Below the pieces are notes generated by a model. It did not search any database, was not told the origin of the DNA, and saw only the letters and a list, made by a program, of their open reading frames with translations. A stretch of DNA of 64,000 nucleotides from Niabella agricola (GTDB taxonomy: Bacteria > Bacteroidota > Bacteroidia > Chitinophagales > Chitinophagaceae): contig NZ_JAJHIZ010000003.1 of NCBI RefSeq assembly GCF_021538615.1, positions 4,402,001 to 4,466,000 of the forward strand, in the 5' to 3' direction. Made by a program: the position numbers and the translations under genes. Positions 18,712 through 27,635 of this stretch are shown here, one piece after another. How positions within the stretch are numbered: position 1 is the first letter of the stretch; the number at the start of each line of letters is the position of its first letter.

Positions 18712-20784
18712 ATGATGCAACATAAAGTACAAAGCAGAAAGACTAGCTACCTGCTCTATTGCTGCTGCGTTGCGCTGGTGCTGTTAACCGGCATAGGTGT
18801 AAATGCTCAGCAGCCCGGAACCGGAGCAACAGACCTGGCGTTTGAAAATAAAGTCTTCGGCGCACCGGAGGTATCGGTGCGTAAGCACAACAATGAATGG
18901 ACAATTGCGGGTAAAAAAAACACCGTTGTGCTCAAGAGGAACGATCTGTCCATGCAGGTAAAAACAGCCACCGGTAATTGGAGCTTTTTCCCGTCGCAGG
19001 ACGGAGATCTTGTAGTAAAGAAGCAGGGTAAAGAAAAAACACTCCGGCTTGCCAGTGCATCCAGGAAAGAGATCAGTTACTATAACACGGGATATAAATC
19101 CGGAATCCGGATCCTACTGGAGGGCTGGGCTGGCGCTGATCTGAAATTATTCCTAACCCTGGCGCTGGAAGGACCTGCAGAAGAACTGGTATTTGATATT
19201 GCTGCGGATGAAAACCAAACATTGGTACGCAAGCTCGACTGGCCGGCGGCATTGGATGCATCGGACATCGATTATACCCTGTTGAGTAATGTACGCGGGG
19301 TGTTGTTGCCGCGCAACTGGCCCAAGCCCTATCATCCCATACGTACCTCGGAGCCGGACGGAACCATTACGCCCTCCGACCATAGCGAATTGCAGAGCAA
19401 CGTGATCGAAGACTGGTCCATGTCCTGGTGGGGCTTTCAAAAAGGCATGGCGGCGATGATGCTGATTGTGGAAACCCCTGATGATGCTGCCTACCAGTTC
19501 CGTCATCCGGCCGGAGGGCCCACGTTGATCGGCCCGCGCTGGCGCCCCAGCCTGGGAAAGCTGGGCTATCCCCGCACCGTACGGATGTGCTTTTTTGAAA
19601 AAGGGAACTATGTAAACCTGGCAAAACGTTACCGGCAATATGCCATGGAGCAAGGCCGGTTTGTTTCGCTGAAAGACAAGGTGGCCGCAAAGCCGCGGGT
19701 AGCCGATCTGATCGGCACGCCCATTGTCCGCTCCGGGATTCTTACCGACTATCTTCCCGGAAGTGCACGCTGGAAGCGCGATTCCGCTACCCGGCATGCG
19801 ATGGTGACCTTCGATCAGCGGGCGCAGCAATTCCGGGAATGGAAAAATAAAGGACTACCCAGCCTGATGGTGGTGCTCACCGGCTGGCCAAAGCTGGGTT
19901 ACGACCGCCAACACCCGGATGTACTTCCTCCCGCCCCCGCAGCGGGTGGCTGGGAAGGAATGCTAAGGTTGAACCGGGAACTAAAAGCAATGGGCTACCT
20001 TTTTGGATTGCACGACCAGTACCGGGATTATTATGTAGATGCACCTTCTTTCAATACGGAATTCGCCATTCATGAAGAAGACAGCGCTTCGCCACCCACC
20101 ATCTTCCCTGGAACCCGTTTTGGCGATTTTAAGGAAGGCAAGGTTCCCTATATGGACTACTGGGACGGAGGCAAGATGTCGTACCTGAACGGCCGGTTTA
20201 TGCTGGGGCATATGAAGAAGAATTACCAGTGGCTTTTTGATCATGATATAAAACCACAGGCTTCTTATCTCGATGTGTTTGGGTATGTACCACCCGACGA
20301 AGACTTTAACCCTCAAAACCGGGTAACACGTACCGACGCAATAAATGAGCGCATCAAACTGTATCGCTGGGCTAAAGTCCACCTGGGCATTGTGGGAACG
20401 GAAACGGCCTGCGACTGGACGGTGCCCTTTGTCGATTTCTCTTCACCCCTCAAGGCCCGGAATGGCATTACGGTTCCGTTATGGGACCTGGTTTATCACG
20501 ATGCCATTCTTACAACCTATAATCCCCCGGATCTTTACGGCTTACTCAATGCCGGGCTCCCGCAACTGGGCCGGGATTTTGATGCGGGGCCGGCCGCATT
20601 GTCGCTGGTAAAACGGATGAGCGCGTTAAACAAACGGCTGGCTTTTGCAGAAATGACCAATCATGAATTTTTAAATAAGGAGTTCACCAGAGAGCGCACC
20701 ACGTTCTCGGATGGCACAACTGTTACTGTAGATTGGGATCAGAAAACAGTAACCATCACTCCTGAAATCAACGAATCATTATGA
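18712..20784 (+). CDS. Unassigned secreted protein, probable glycoside hydrolase
   Basis: 690 residues with a signal peptide ending near GVNAQQ (residue 33). The N-terminal third is beta-rich. From about residue 330 the pattern suggests a TIM barrel: SLMVVLTGWPKLGYD, KAMGYLFGLHDQYRDYY, MDYWDGG, QASYLDVFGY, HLGIVGTETACDW. D521 (YLDVFGY) and E564 (GTETACDW) sit like a nucleophile and acid/base pair at the ends of successive strands. The overall look recalls the GH101-like/DUF5696 group, but I could not confirm it. The gene ends in a 4-bp ATGA overlap with the GH95-like gene, so the two are translationally coupled and probably act on linked residues of the same glycan. Not an established family call. 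Confidence 0.45.
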   Translation: MMQHKVQSRKTSYLLYCCCVALVLLTGIGVNAQQPGTGATDLAFENKVFGAPEVSVRKHNNEWTIAGKKNTVVLKRNDLSMQVKTATGNWSFFPSQDGDLVVKKQGKEKTLRLASASRKEISYYNTGYKSGIRILLEGWAGADLKLFLTLALEGPAEELVFDIAADENQTLVRKLDWPAALDASDIDYTLLSNVRGVLLPRNWPKPYHPIRTSEPDGTITPSDHSELQSNVIEDWSMSWWGFQKGMAAMMLIVETPDDAAYQFRHPAGGPTLIGPRWRPSLGKLGYPRTVRMCFFEKGNYVNLAKRYRQYAMEQGRFVSLKDKVAAKPRVADLIGTPIVRSGILTDYLPGSARWKRDSATRHAMVTFDQRAQQFREWKNKGLPSLMVVLTGWPKLGYDRQHPDVLPPAPAAGGWEGMLRLNRELKAMGYLFGLHDQYRDYYVDAPSFNTEFAIHEEDSASPPTIFPGTRFGDFKEGKVPYMDYWDGGKMSYLNGRFMLGHMKKNYQWLFDHDIKPQASYLDVFGYVPPDEDFNPQNRVTRTDAINERIKLYRWAKVHLGIVGTETACDWTVPFVDFSSPLKARNGITVPLWDLVYHDAILTTYNPPDLYGLLNAGLPQLGRDFDAGPAALSLVKRMSALNKRLAFAEMTNHEFLNKEFTRERTTFSDGTTVTVDWDQKTVTITPEINESL

Positions 20785-23318
20785 GGAAAATCAGTACCAT
20801 TATTACCGGACTCTTTCTTGTGCTGGTAGCTCGTAGCCAGGAAGCAAATAAGAATCGTTCTTTGTTTAATGTCGATTATCAAAAGCTGGTGTCGCGGGCC
20901 GACCTCGTATACGATCGGCCGGCATCCCGGAGCGAAGCCGGACAGCCGGTGGGCAACGGGCGTATGGGAAGCCTGGTATGGACCACGCCATCCCAGGTGA
21001 GCATGCAGGTCAACCGGGTGGATGTGTTTGCCAGCAACTCGGCTTCCAATAATTTTTTTGAGCGGAACACCGACTATTGCGGTGGTACCGGCTTTGTTGA
21101 TCTGGATTTCGGTGAGCCGGTATTTGAGGGTAAGGACTTCCGGCAGCAGTTGTCTTGTTACAACGCTGTATCAACCATATCGGGCAAGGCCGTGCAGGCA
21201 AAAGTGCTGGCCTGGAATGAAGCCGATGTGATGGCGGTGGCGATTAAAGATAACCGTGCCACGACAAGGCCGTTGACGGTGAATCTCCGGATGCTGCGGA
21301 TGCCGGTTTCGCTGCGCGGTAATCACGCTGCTATATCTACGATCGAAACAAGGGGCGAACGCATCCTGTTGAAACAGGTATTTAAAGAAGACGATTATTA
21401 CTGCAGTTCCGCGGTGGTGATCGGAGTTACGGGAGCCAAGGCCACTGCCGAAAAAACCAATGCAATGGCGGTGCGGTTGAACATCGCCGGAGGAACGACC
21501 GATGCCCATGTTTTTATAGCAAGCGCTGCTTCCTTTGACTCAACTGTGGATGTAGTATCGGCTGCCCTGCGCAAGCTGGAAGCGGCACAGCAAAAAGGTT
21601 ACGACGGAATCGAAGCATCCAACCGGATGTGGTGGAGTCATTTCTGGCAGCAGTCCTTTGTGCACCTGAACAGCGCAGACGGAGTAGCGGATGAGATCGA
21701 AAAAAATTACACTTATTTTCTCTATGTAATGGGATCCAGTTCCCGCGGTGATTTCCCCACAAAATTCAATGGTATGCTGTGGACCACCGGTGGCGATGCG
21801 CGGCAATGGGGTGGCGCTTTCTGGGGAGCAAATCAAAGCTGTTATTATGAAGCCCTGTATCCCACGAACCACCTCGAATTAATGAATCCGATGTTTCAGA
21901 TGTATACCAACGCATATCCCTCGTTTGAGCGGGCGGCTTTACAGCAATGGGGATCGAAGGGCATCTTTATACCGGAAACGGTTGGTTTCGACGGGGTGCC
22001 GGCATTACCGGACGACATTGCTGCAGAGATGCGCGACCTCTACCTGATCCGGAAGCCCTGGGAACAGCGTTCAAAAAGATTTATGGATTACGCTTTTGCC
22101 AAACAACCCTTTCTCAGCCGGTGGAACTGGAAACATATCGGTAAATGGAAAGATGGATTGTGGGAATATACCGAACGCGGGGATGGGCCCTATGGTCCGG
22201 TAAACCATATTTTTTCGCGTGGTGCCAAGATTGCGTATCAATACTGGCAAAAGTACGAATACACAAAGGACCTCAACTGGCTGCGGGAAAAGGCCTATCC
22301 CATGTTAAAGGGTATGGCGGAGTTCTACCGCAATTTTCCGAATGTAAAAAAAGAAAAGGATGGGAGGTATCATATCCGGCATGTAAACGATAACGAGTCC
22401 ATCTGGGGTGGTCATAATACCGTGGAAGAGATATCATCGATGATGGGCATTTTCCCGGTGGTGATCAAAGCTTCAGAGCTGCTAAACACCGATGCCGCCA
22501 TGCGACCGGTTTGGAAGGAATTCATGACGCATCTTTCACCGCTGACGACCACAAAAGATTATCCGGATATGGCATCGCAGCCGGAGGCCTGGGTAGGATC
22601 ACTGCCACCTACCAGCCCCATCCGCGGAAACGGCAAACGCCTGCCGGATGGCAATACCATGCCGGTATGGTTCTTTGATCTTTGTAACCCCGGGGGCAAC
22701 CCCGCCATGCTGCGCATTGCCCATAATACCTTTAACGGGTATTTCCGCAATACATCCTTTAAAGAAACCTTTCCGCATGTATTGTCAAAAATACCGGCAG
22801 CCGCCGCCGTACTCGGACGGGCAGATGCAGTACGCGCACTGATTCCTAACCAGCTGAAAGGGGCGGTGCGGAATCCGGTTCTCGAAAACCGGATGGATCT
22901 GAGCGAAGGTTTTTACACCACCAATATCCAGCGCATCGGGCGGGCTTCAGATGCCCTGCACCTGGCCCTGTGCCAGAGCGCTCCACCCGCGCCGGGCGGT
23001 GATCCGGTGATCCGGGTATTTCCGGCCTGGCCCAACAACTGGGATGCGCAATTCAGCCTGCTCTGCCGGGGAAATTTTCTGGCTTCCGCTTCTGTGAGAA
23101 AAGGAAGGGTTGAGTTTGTAGAATTGATATCCAATGCAGGGGAAACCTGCCGGGTTCAAAACCCATGGCCGGGCAGCAAGGTTATGGTTTACAAGAACGG
23201 CCGGCAACTGCAGCAGCTAAAAGCGGATATACTGGTAATGGACACAAAAGTACAGGATCGCATTTTGCTGGTACCCTCCAGTACAGATCCCGCAAAACTG
23301 GTCCGGAAGGTGTTATAA
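20781..23318 (+). CDS. GH95-like (alpha/alpha)6-barrel glycoside hydrolase
   Basis: 845 residues with an N-terminal signal peptide (MRKISTIITGLFLVLVARSQ). The opening part (ASRSEAGQPVGNGRMGSLVWTTPSQVSMQVN) is the beta-sandwich entry typical of GH95 and DUF5703 proteins. The barrel follows with KFNGMLWTTG, WGGAFWGANQSCYYEALYPTN, PETVGFDG, NDNESIWGGHNTVEEIS and GNTMPVWFFDLCNP, and a C-terminal beta-domain (VIRVFPAWPNNWDAQFSLLCRG). Classical GH95 enzymes are inverting alpha-L-fucosidases or alpha-L-galactosidases using Asn/Asp/Glu. The equivalents are not certain here, so I call it GH95-like. It overlaps the previous stop by 4 bp. Given three GH29 genes, action on fucose or galactose side chains is plausible. 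Confidence 0.62.
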   Translation: MRKISTIITGLFLVLVARSQEANKNRSLFNVDYQKLVSRADLVYDRPASRSEAGQPVGNGRMGSLVWTTPSQVSMQVNRVDVFASNSASNNFFERNTDYCGGTGFVDLDFGEPVFEGKDFRQQLSCYNAVSTISGKAVQAKVLAWNEADVMAVAIKDNRATTRPLTVNLRMLRMPVSLRGNHAAISTIETRGERILLKQVFKEDDYYCSSAVVIGVTGAKATAEKTNAMAVRLNIAGGTTDAHVFIASAASFDSTVDVVSAALRKLEAAQQKGYDGIEASNRMWWSHFWQQSFVHLNSADGVADEIEKNYTYFLYVMGSSSRGDFPTKFNGMLWTTGGDARQWGGAFWGANQSCYYEALYPTNHLELMNPMFQMYTNAYPSFERAALQQWGSKGIFIPETVGFDGVPALPDDIAAEMRDLYLIRKPWEQRSKRFMDYAFAKQPFLSRWNWKHIGKWKDGLWEYTERGDGPYGPVNHIFSRGAKIAYQYWQKYEYTKDLNWLREKAYPMLKGMAEFYRNFPNVKKEKDGRYHIRHVNDNESIWGGHNTVEEISSMMGIFPVVIKASELLNTDAAMRPVWKEFMTHLSPLTTTKDYPDMASQPEAWVGSLPPTSPIRGNGKRLPDGNTMPVWFFDLCNPGGNPAMLRIAHNTFNGYFRNTSFKETFPHVLSKIPAAAAVLGRADAVRALIPNQLKGAVRNPVLENRMDLSEGFYTTNIQRIGRASDALHLALCQSAPPAPGGDPVIRVFPAWPNNWDAQFSLLCRGNFLASASVRKGRVEFVELISNAGETCRVQNPWPGSKVMVYKNGRQLQQLKADILVMDTKVQDRILLVPSSTDPAKLVRKVL

Positions 23319-23493
23319 AAATAACGGAAAACAAAACAGATAAAGGAAAAGCCGCTTACCGGAACCATGAAAAAATAGGTTACAGGAATGCCAAAAAGGA
23401 ACAATGAATTTCTGCAATGCTTACGGGTAGTGTGTAAAACTTCGTTTATTTTGTGATCCTCAATCTGGTCACGCCGGAGATAAATGCAGATGC

Positions 23494-25452
23494 ATGGAAT
23501 ATAAAAAATGGTTGTTGCTATTGTTTGTTGCGGGGGCTTTAACGTATAAAAGCGGCGCACAGGTCATTACCGATCGGAAGGAAGTCGTATGGAAGGGATT
23601 TAAGCGGGTAACCTTTAAGCTGAATGGTAATGAAGCCTGGTATACAATACCTCCTGCACCAATGGAAGACAATCTCTGGGTGTGGCGCGCTTATTTCCCC
23701 GAATGGCATACCGATATGGACAGTCTCTTGTTGCGTAAAGGCCTGTATATCGCCTATATCGATGCCAGCGACCGCTTCGGGCATGCCAGTGCCATGAACC
23801 GGTGGGATGACCTGTATGTCTACCTCACTACACAACTACATTTTGCAGCACGGCCGGCACTGGAAGCCGTAAGCCGGGGCGGATTATATGCATACGGTTG
23901 GGCAAAGCGCAATCCGTCAAAAGTAAGCTGCATATATGCAGAGGCACCGGTATGTGACTTTACCAGCTGGCCTGCAGGGAAAGGAAAAGGCAAAGGCGCT
24001 CCCGCAGAATGGCAGAAATTGCTGAAGGTATACGGGCTTACGGAAATGGAGGCCCTGCAATACCCCGATCAGCCAAAGGACAATCTTGAAGCACTGGCTG
24101 CCTACAAGGTTCCTGTTGTGCACGTGATCGGACTGCAGGACCAGATCGTTCCGGCGGAAGAGAACAGCCTGGCCCTGGTTCAAAACTATATACGACATGG
24201 AGGGCCGGCAACCGTTATTCCGATGACCCGCGGAAAGCAGGACCTGGAGGGGCATCATTTTCCGATAGAAAATGTAACGTCGCTGGCGGATTTTATTTTC
24301 GAAAATGTACGGAAACAACCTCAGCCTTTGCCGGCAGATGCCTATATCCGCGCTTATGGAAAACTGGATAACCTGTTATTCCGCGTCCGGCATAAGGAAA
24401 CAGTAACCGTAGCATTTCTGGGTGGCTCGATCACCAATATGACGGGCTGGCGCAATAAGGTAGAACAATATCTCGCGGAGCGGTACCCGGAAACGCATTT
24501 CCGTTTTTTAAACGCGGGCATTCCTTCCCTGGGAAGCCTGCCCCATGCCTTCCGCCTGCAAAAAGATGTGCTGGACCAGGGACGGGTAGACCTGCTCTTC
24601 CTTGAAGCTGCAGTGAATGACCGGGTAAATGGTACGCCGGAGATCCAGCAGCGGCGGGCATTGGAAGGCATCGTGCGGCACGCGCTCGGCAGCAATCCGG
24701 CGATGGATATTGTATTGATGGGCTTTGCCGATGAGTTTAAGCTAGCCGATTTCCAGGCAGGAAAAGAACCTCCGGAAATTAGCCTACATGAGGCCATAGC
24801 GCGGCATTACAGATTGCCCTTTATTAACCTTGCCGCAGAAGTAAACGCAAGAATCGCACACCAGGAATTTACCTGGGAATACGACTTTAAAAACCTGCAT
24901 CCCGCGCCTTTTGGGCAGGAGTTGTATTTCAATGCTATAAAGACCTTGCTGCAAAAGCAGTTGGAAGGAGCCGTGCCGCGGGCTATTGCTGGAAGAGAAA
25001 TTCCGCCGGCTATGGACCCGCTTCATTATGCGGGAGGAAAATATGCACCTGTAAAAGATGCTTCGGTTAAAACAGGGTTTGTATTGCATCCAGACTGGCA
25101 ACCGGCAGACGGTGTGGGTACCCGGCCGGGGTTTGTAAAGGTGCCGGTGCTGGAGGGAGCAACAGCAGGGGCATCAACCCGTTTTTCATTCCGGGGCAGC
25201 TCCGTAGGCATTGCTGTGGTTTCGGGGCCGGATGCCGGCATGATCCGTTATTCGATCGATGGAGGGCCGGAGCAGACGGCGGATCTTTATACCCAGTGGA
25301 GCAAGGGTTTGCACCTGCCCTGGTACCTGTTGCTGAGGGATGGATTAAAAAAAGGAAGGCATCATCTGGATATAACAGTTGCTGATCAGCAGCACCCGCA
25401 ATCAAAAGGCCATGCCGTTCGGATCGTGTATTTTTTAGTGAATGGAGAGTAA
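23494..25452 (+). CDS. Two-domain esterase: alpha/beta hydrolase fused to SGNH hydrolase
   Basis: 652 residues, signal peptide ending near YKSGAQ (residue 23). Residues about 30-275 form an alpha/beta-hydrolase: nucleophile elbow AVSRGG with S127 (the first Gly of GxSxG is Ala), D216 in GLQDQIVP and H254/H255 in LEGHHFP. Residues about 300-490 form an SGNH/GDSL hydrolase with all four blocks: GGSIT (S312), NAGIPSLGS, VND (N375) and DFKNLHP (D464, H469). A beta-rich C-terminal domain (about 530-650) completes it. Both triads look intact, so the protein probably removes two kinds of ester, or the same ester in two settings, from the PUL glycan. It lies between the GH95-like and third GH29 genes, 12 bp before the latter. 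Confidence 0.75.
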   Translation: MEYKKWLLLLFVAGALTYKSGAQVITDRKEVVWKGFKRVTFKLNGNEAWYTIPPAPMEDNLWVWRAYFPEWHTDMDSLLLRKGLYIAYIDASDRFGHASAMNRWDDLYVYLTTQLHFAARPALEAVSRGGLYAYGWAKRNPSKVSCIYAEAPVCDFTSWPAGKGKGKGAPAEWQKLLKVYGLTEMEALQYPDQPKDNLEALAAYKVPVVHVIGLQDQIVPAEENSLALVQNYIRHGGPATVIPMTRGKQDLEGHHFPIENVTSLADFIFENVRKQPQPLPADAYIRAYGKLDNLLFRVRHKETVTVAFLGGSITNMTGWRNKVEQYLAERYPETHFRFLNAGIPSLGSLPHAFRLQKDVLDQGRVDLLFLEAAVNDRVNGTPEIQQRRALEGIVRHALGSNPAMDIVLMGFADEFKLADFQAGKEPPEISLHEAIARHYRLPFINLAAEVNARIAHQEFTWEYDFKNLHPAPFGQELYFNAIKTLLQKQLEGAVPRAIAGREIPPAMDPLHYAGGKYAPVKDASVKTGFVLHPDWQPADGVGTRPGFVKVPVLEGATAGASTRFSFRGSSVGIAVVSGPDAGMIRYSIDGGPEQTADLYTQWSKGLHLPWYLLLRDGLKKGRHHLDITVADQQHPQSKGHAVRIVYFLVNGE

Positions 25453-25464
25453 CATACAATAAAC

Positions 25465-27249
25465 ATGAAATTACGTTCAGCAATACTTGCTTTGGGTATC
25501 TCCTGCAGTTGTTTTGCACAGCAGGGAATGGAGGAAATGTGGGATAAATCATCCGTTGTCAAAGAACACTCCAATGTTCAATGGTTCAAAGAAGCCAAGT
25601 TCGGATTATTCATTCACTGGGGACTATACTCCCAGCTGGCCGGCACCTGGGATGGAAAGAACTATTACGGCAGCGGGGAGTGGATCATGAACCAGGCAAA
25701 GATTCCGGTGAGCCGCTACCGCAAAGTAGCGGAAAGTTTTAACCCGGTAAATTTTAATGCCGATGAATGGGCGCAGCTGGCAAAGGATGCCGGCATCAAA
25801 TACATGGTGATTACGGCCAAACACCATGAAGGCTTTTCCATGTTCGATTCAAAAGTAACCGACTTCGATATTGTGGATGCAACGCCTTATAAAAAAGATC
25901 CCATGAAGGCGCTGGCCATGGCAACCAGAAAAAGAGGCATACAGTTTGGATTTTATTACTCACAGTTCCAGGATTGGTATGAACCGAACGGGGGACGCAA
26001 TACCTGGGATTTTGACGAATCCAAAAAAGATTATCAGCAGTACTACCGCCAAAAGGCCATACCACAGCTAAAAGAACTGCTGACCAATTACGGGCCGCTG
26101 GGCATCGTTTGGTTTGATACACCGGGCGGCATGACCAAAGAACAGACGCAGGCCTTTATTGATGAACTGCGGGTATTACAGCCGAAAAGTTTGTTCAGCA
26201 GCAGGGTAGGACAGGGCCTGGGCGACTACAAGGATTTTGGGGATTCTGAAGTGCCGCCGGTGCCCATCAAAGGCGCCTGGGAGTCGATCTATACGCATAA
26301 TGATTCCTGGGGATATATTGCGCATGATATGAATTTTAAATCCGCGCATGAAATCATCCGTTTGCTTTCTAATGTAGCGTCTAAAGGCGGTAACCTGATG
26401 CTGAATGTGGGGCCCGACGGGAAAGGGAATATTCCTTACTATTCTGTAAAGTACCTGAAAGAAACCGGTGCCTGGCTGCAAAAGAACGGAGCAAGCATCT
26501 ACAGCTCTGCCGCCGGCTGGATACCCGCGCAGCCCTGGGGTGTAACCACTTCCAAACCAGGTAAGCTGTTCCTGCATGTATGGGAGCGCCCTGAAAACGG
26601 GAAACTGCTGGTGCCGGGTTTTCCCAATGCTGTTATCAGGGTATCGGCTTTAACGGATAAGAAGACGCTTCCTTTCCGGAAGCAGGGAGCAGATCTTATA
26701 GTAGACATGGCCGCTCTTCCGGACACGCCTGCATCCGACAACGTACTGGTGGTGGAATACAAAGGCCAGCCGCCGGTTTATAATGCCGCGGCACCCGTTA
26801 CGGTATCTGCACAGTATGCAGCCAATCATATAGAAGCCATCTTTGGCAAAACAAGCGGTGCTTCAAAAATACAGTCGCTTACCTATAGTCATTATTTTGG
26901 CGACTGGAAGCATACTACCTGTATTACCGGTATGCAGTCACCGGAGGATGTGGCTGCCTTTACCATCCGCATTACAGAGCCGGGTGATTATAAACTGGTA
27001 TTGGAATATGCCTGTCCGCAGGAAAGCGCCAAACAGGAAGGATGCCTGGAAGTAGATGGTAAAAGCTATATGTTCCGTACCTTAAGGACTTCGGAGTTTG
27101 ATAAATCGGCGCCCCTGTTGTTTATCAAACATCCCGTTACGATTCTTACGGTGCAAAAGGCGGGCCTGTATACCATTAAAGTGAGCCCTTACCGGCAGGG
27201 AAAGGAATTGTTTAAACTGAAGGGTATTATTGCAGAACCACTGAAGTAA
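25465..27249 (+). CDS. Alpha-L-fucosidase, GH29, with C-terminal beta-domain
   Basis: Third GH29, 594 residues, signal peptide to about residue 19 (LGISCSCFAQ). Motifs: KFGLFIHWGLYSQ, KHHEGFSMF (119-127; the usual HDGF reads HEGF), FGFYYSQFQDWY and LGIVWFDTPGG with D218 as predicted nucleophile. After the barrel (to about 370) there is a linking beta-domain and a C-terminal beta-sandwich (about 445-594) like that of the first GH29 here, so these two are closer to each other than to the middle one. It starts 12 bp after the esterase fusion gene, suggesting that fucose removal and deacylation are co-expressed. Followed by a repeat-rich gap. Confidence 0.9.
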   Translation: MKLRSAILALGISCSCFAQQGMEEMWDKSSVVKEHSNVQWFKEAKFGLFIHWGLYSQLAGTWDGKNYYGSGEWIMNQAKIPVSRYRKVAESFNPVNFNADEWAQLAKDAGIKYMVITAKHHEGFSMFDSKVTDFDIVDATPYKKDPMKALAMATRKRGIQFGFYYSQFQDWYEPNGGRNTWDFDESKKDYQQYYRQKAIPQLKELLTNYGPLGIVWFDTPGGMTKEQTQAFIDELRVLQPKSLFSSRVGQGLGDYKDFGDSEVPPVPIKGAWESIYTHNDSWGYIAHDMNFKSAHEIIRLLSNVASKGGNLMLNVGPDGKGNIPYYSVKYLKETGAWLQKNGASIYSSAAGWIPAQPWGVTTSKPGKLFLHVWERPENGKLLVPGFPNAVIRVSALTDKKTLPFRKQGADLIVDMAALPDTPASDNVLVVEYKGQPPVYNAAAPVTVSAQYAANHIEAIFGKTSGASKIQSLTYSHYFGDWKHTTCITGMQSPEDVAAFTIRITEPGDYKLVLEYACPQESAKQEGCLEVDGKSYMFRTLRTSEFDKSAPLLFIKHPVTILTVQKAGLYTIKVSPYRQGKELFKLKGIIAEPLK

Positions 27250-27279
27250 GGAATGGTAAGGCTAAGATCAATGATTCTT

Positions 27280-27538
27280 TCGTCATGCCAGTCACAGTCG
27301 AGGCGTTTCTGCTCATTGATTTTGCAATGCAAATAAAAAGCTGCCAATGGCAGATGATATGACACATGGACAACCAATCACACTTTCGTCATGCCGAGCG
27401 CAACAAAGTGGAGCCTGGGCATCTCTGTGATACTAGGGGGCGCGGAAATAGAGAACCGCTTCCGCTCCTTCCGCCGTTTGCGGGGCAATGAAAGAATATC
27501 AGTTCACAGGCTCATTGATTTTGCAATACAAATAAAAA
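27280..27538. repeat. Intergenic repeats in the 386-bp gap before the SASA gene
   Basis: A 29-bp unit beginning GCTCATTGATTTTGCAAT occurs at 27311-27339 and 27510-27538 with one mismatch. CTTTCGTCATGCC also occurs twice (about 27280 and 27385); the second copy continues into GAGCGCAACAAAGTGGAG and GGCATCTCTGTG, a palindrome type widespread in Bacteroidota. No ORF or clear promoter is visible in the gap. Confidence 0.6.
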
Positions 27539-27635
27539 CCTCCGCATAACAGCGGCAATTTTTTTTGATTAGCCCAATGCAGGCATTTGATCAGGATTTG
27601 GAAAATTGTACAGACACATTTAAAGACAATAACAA

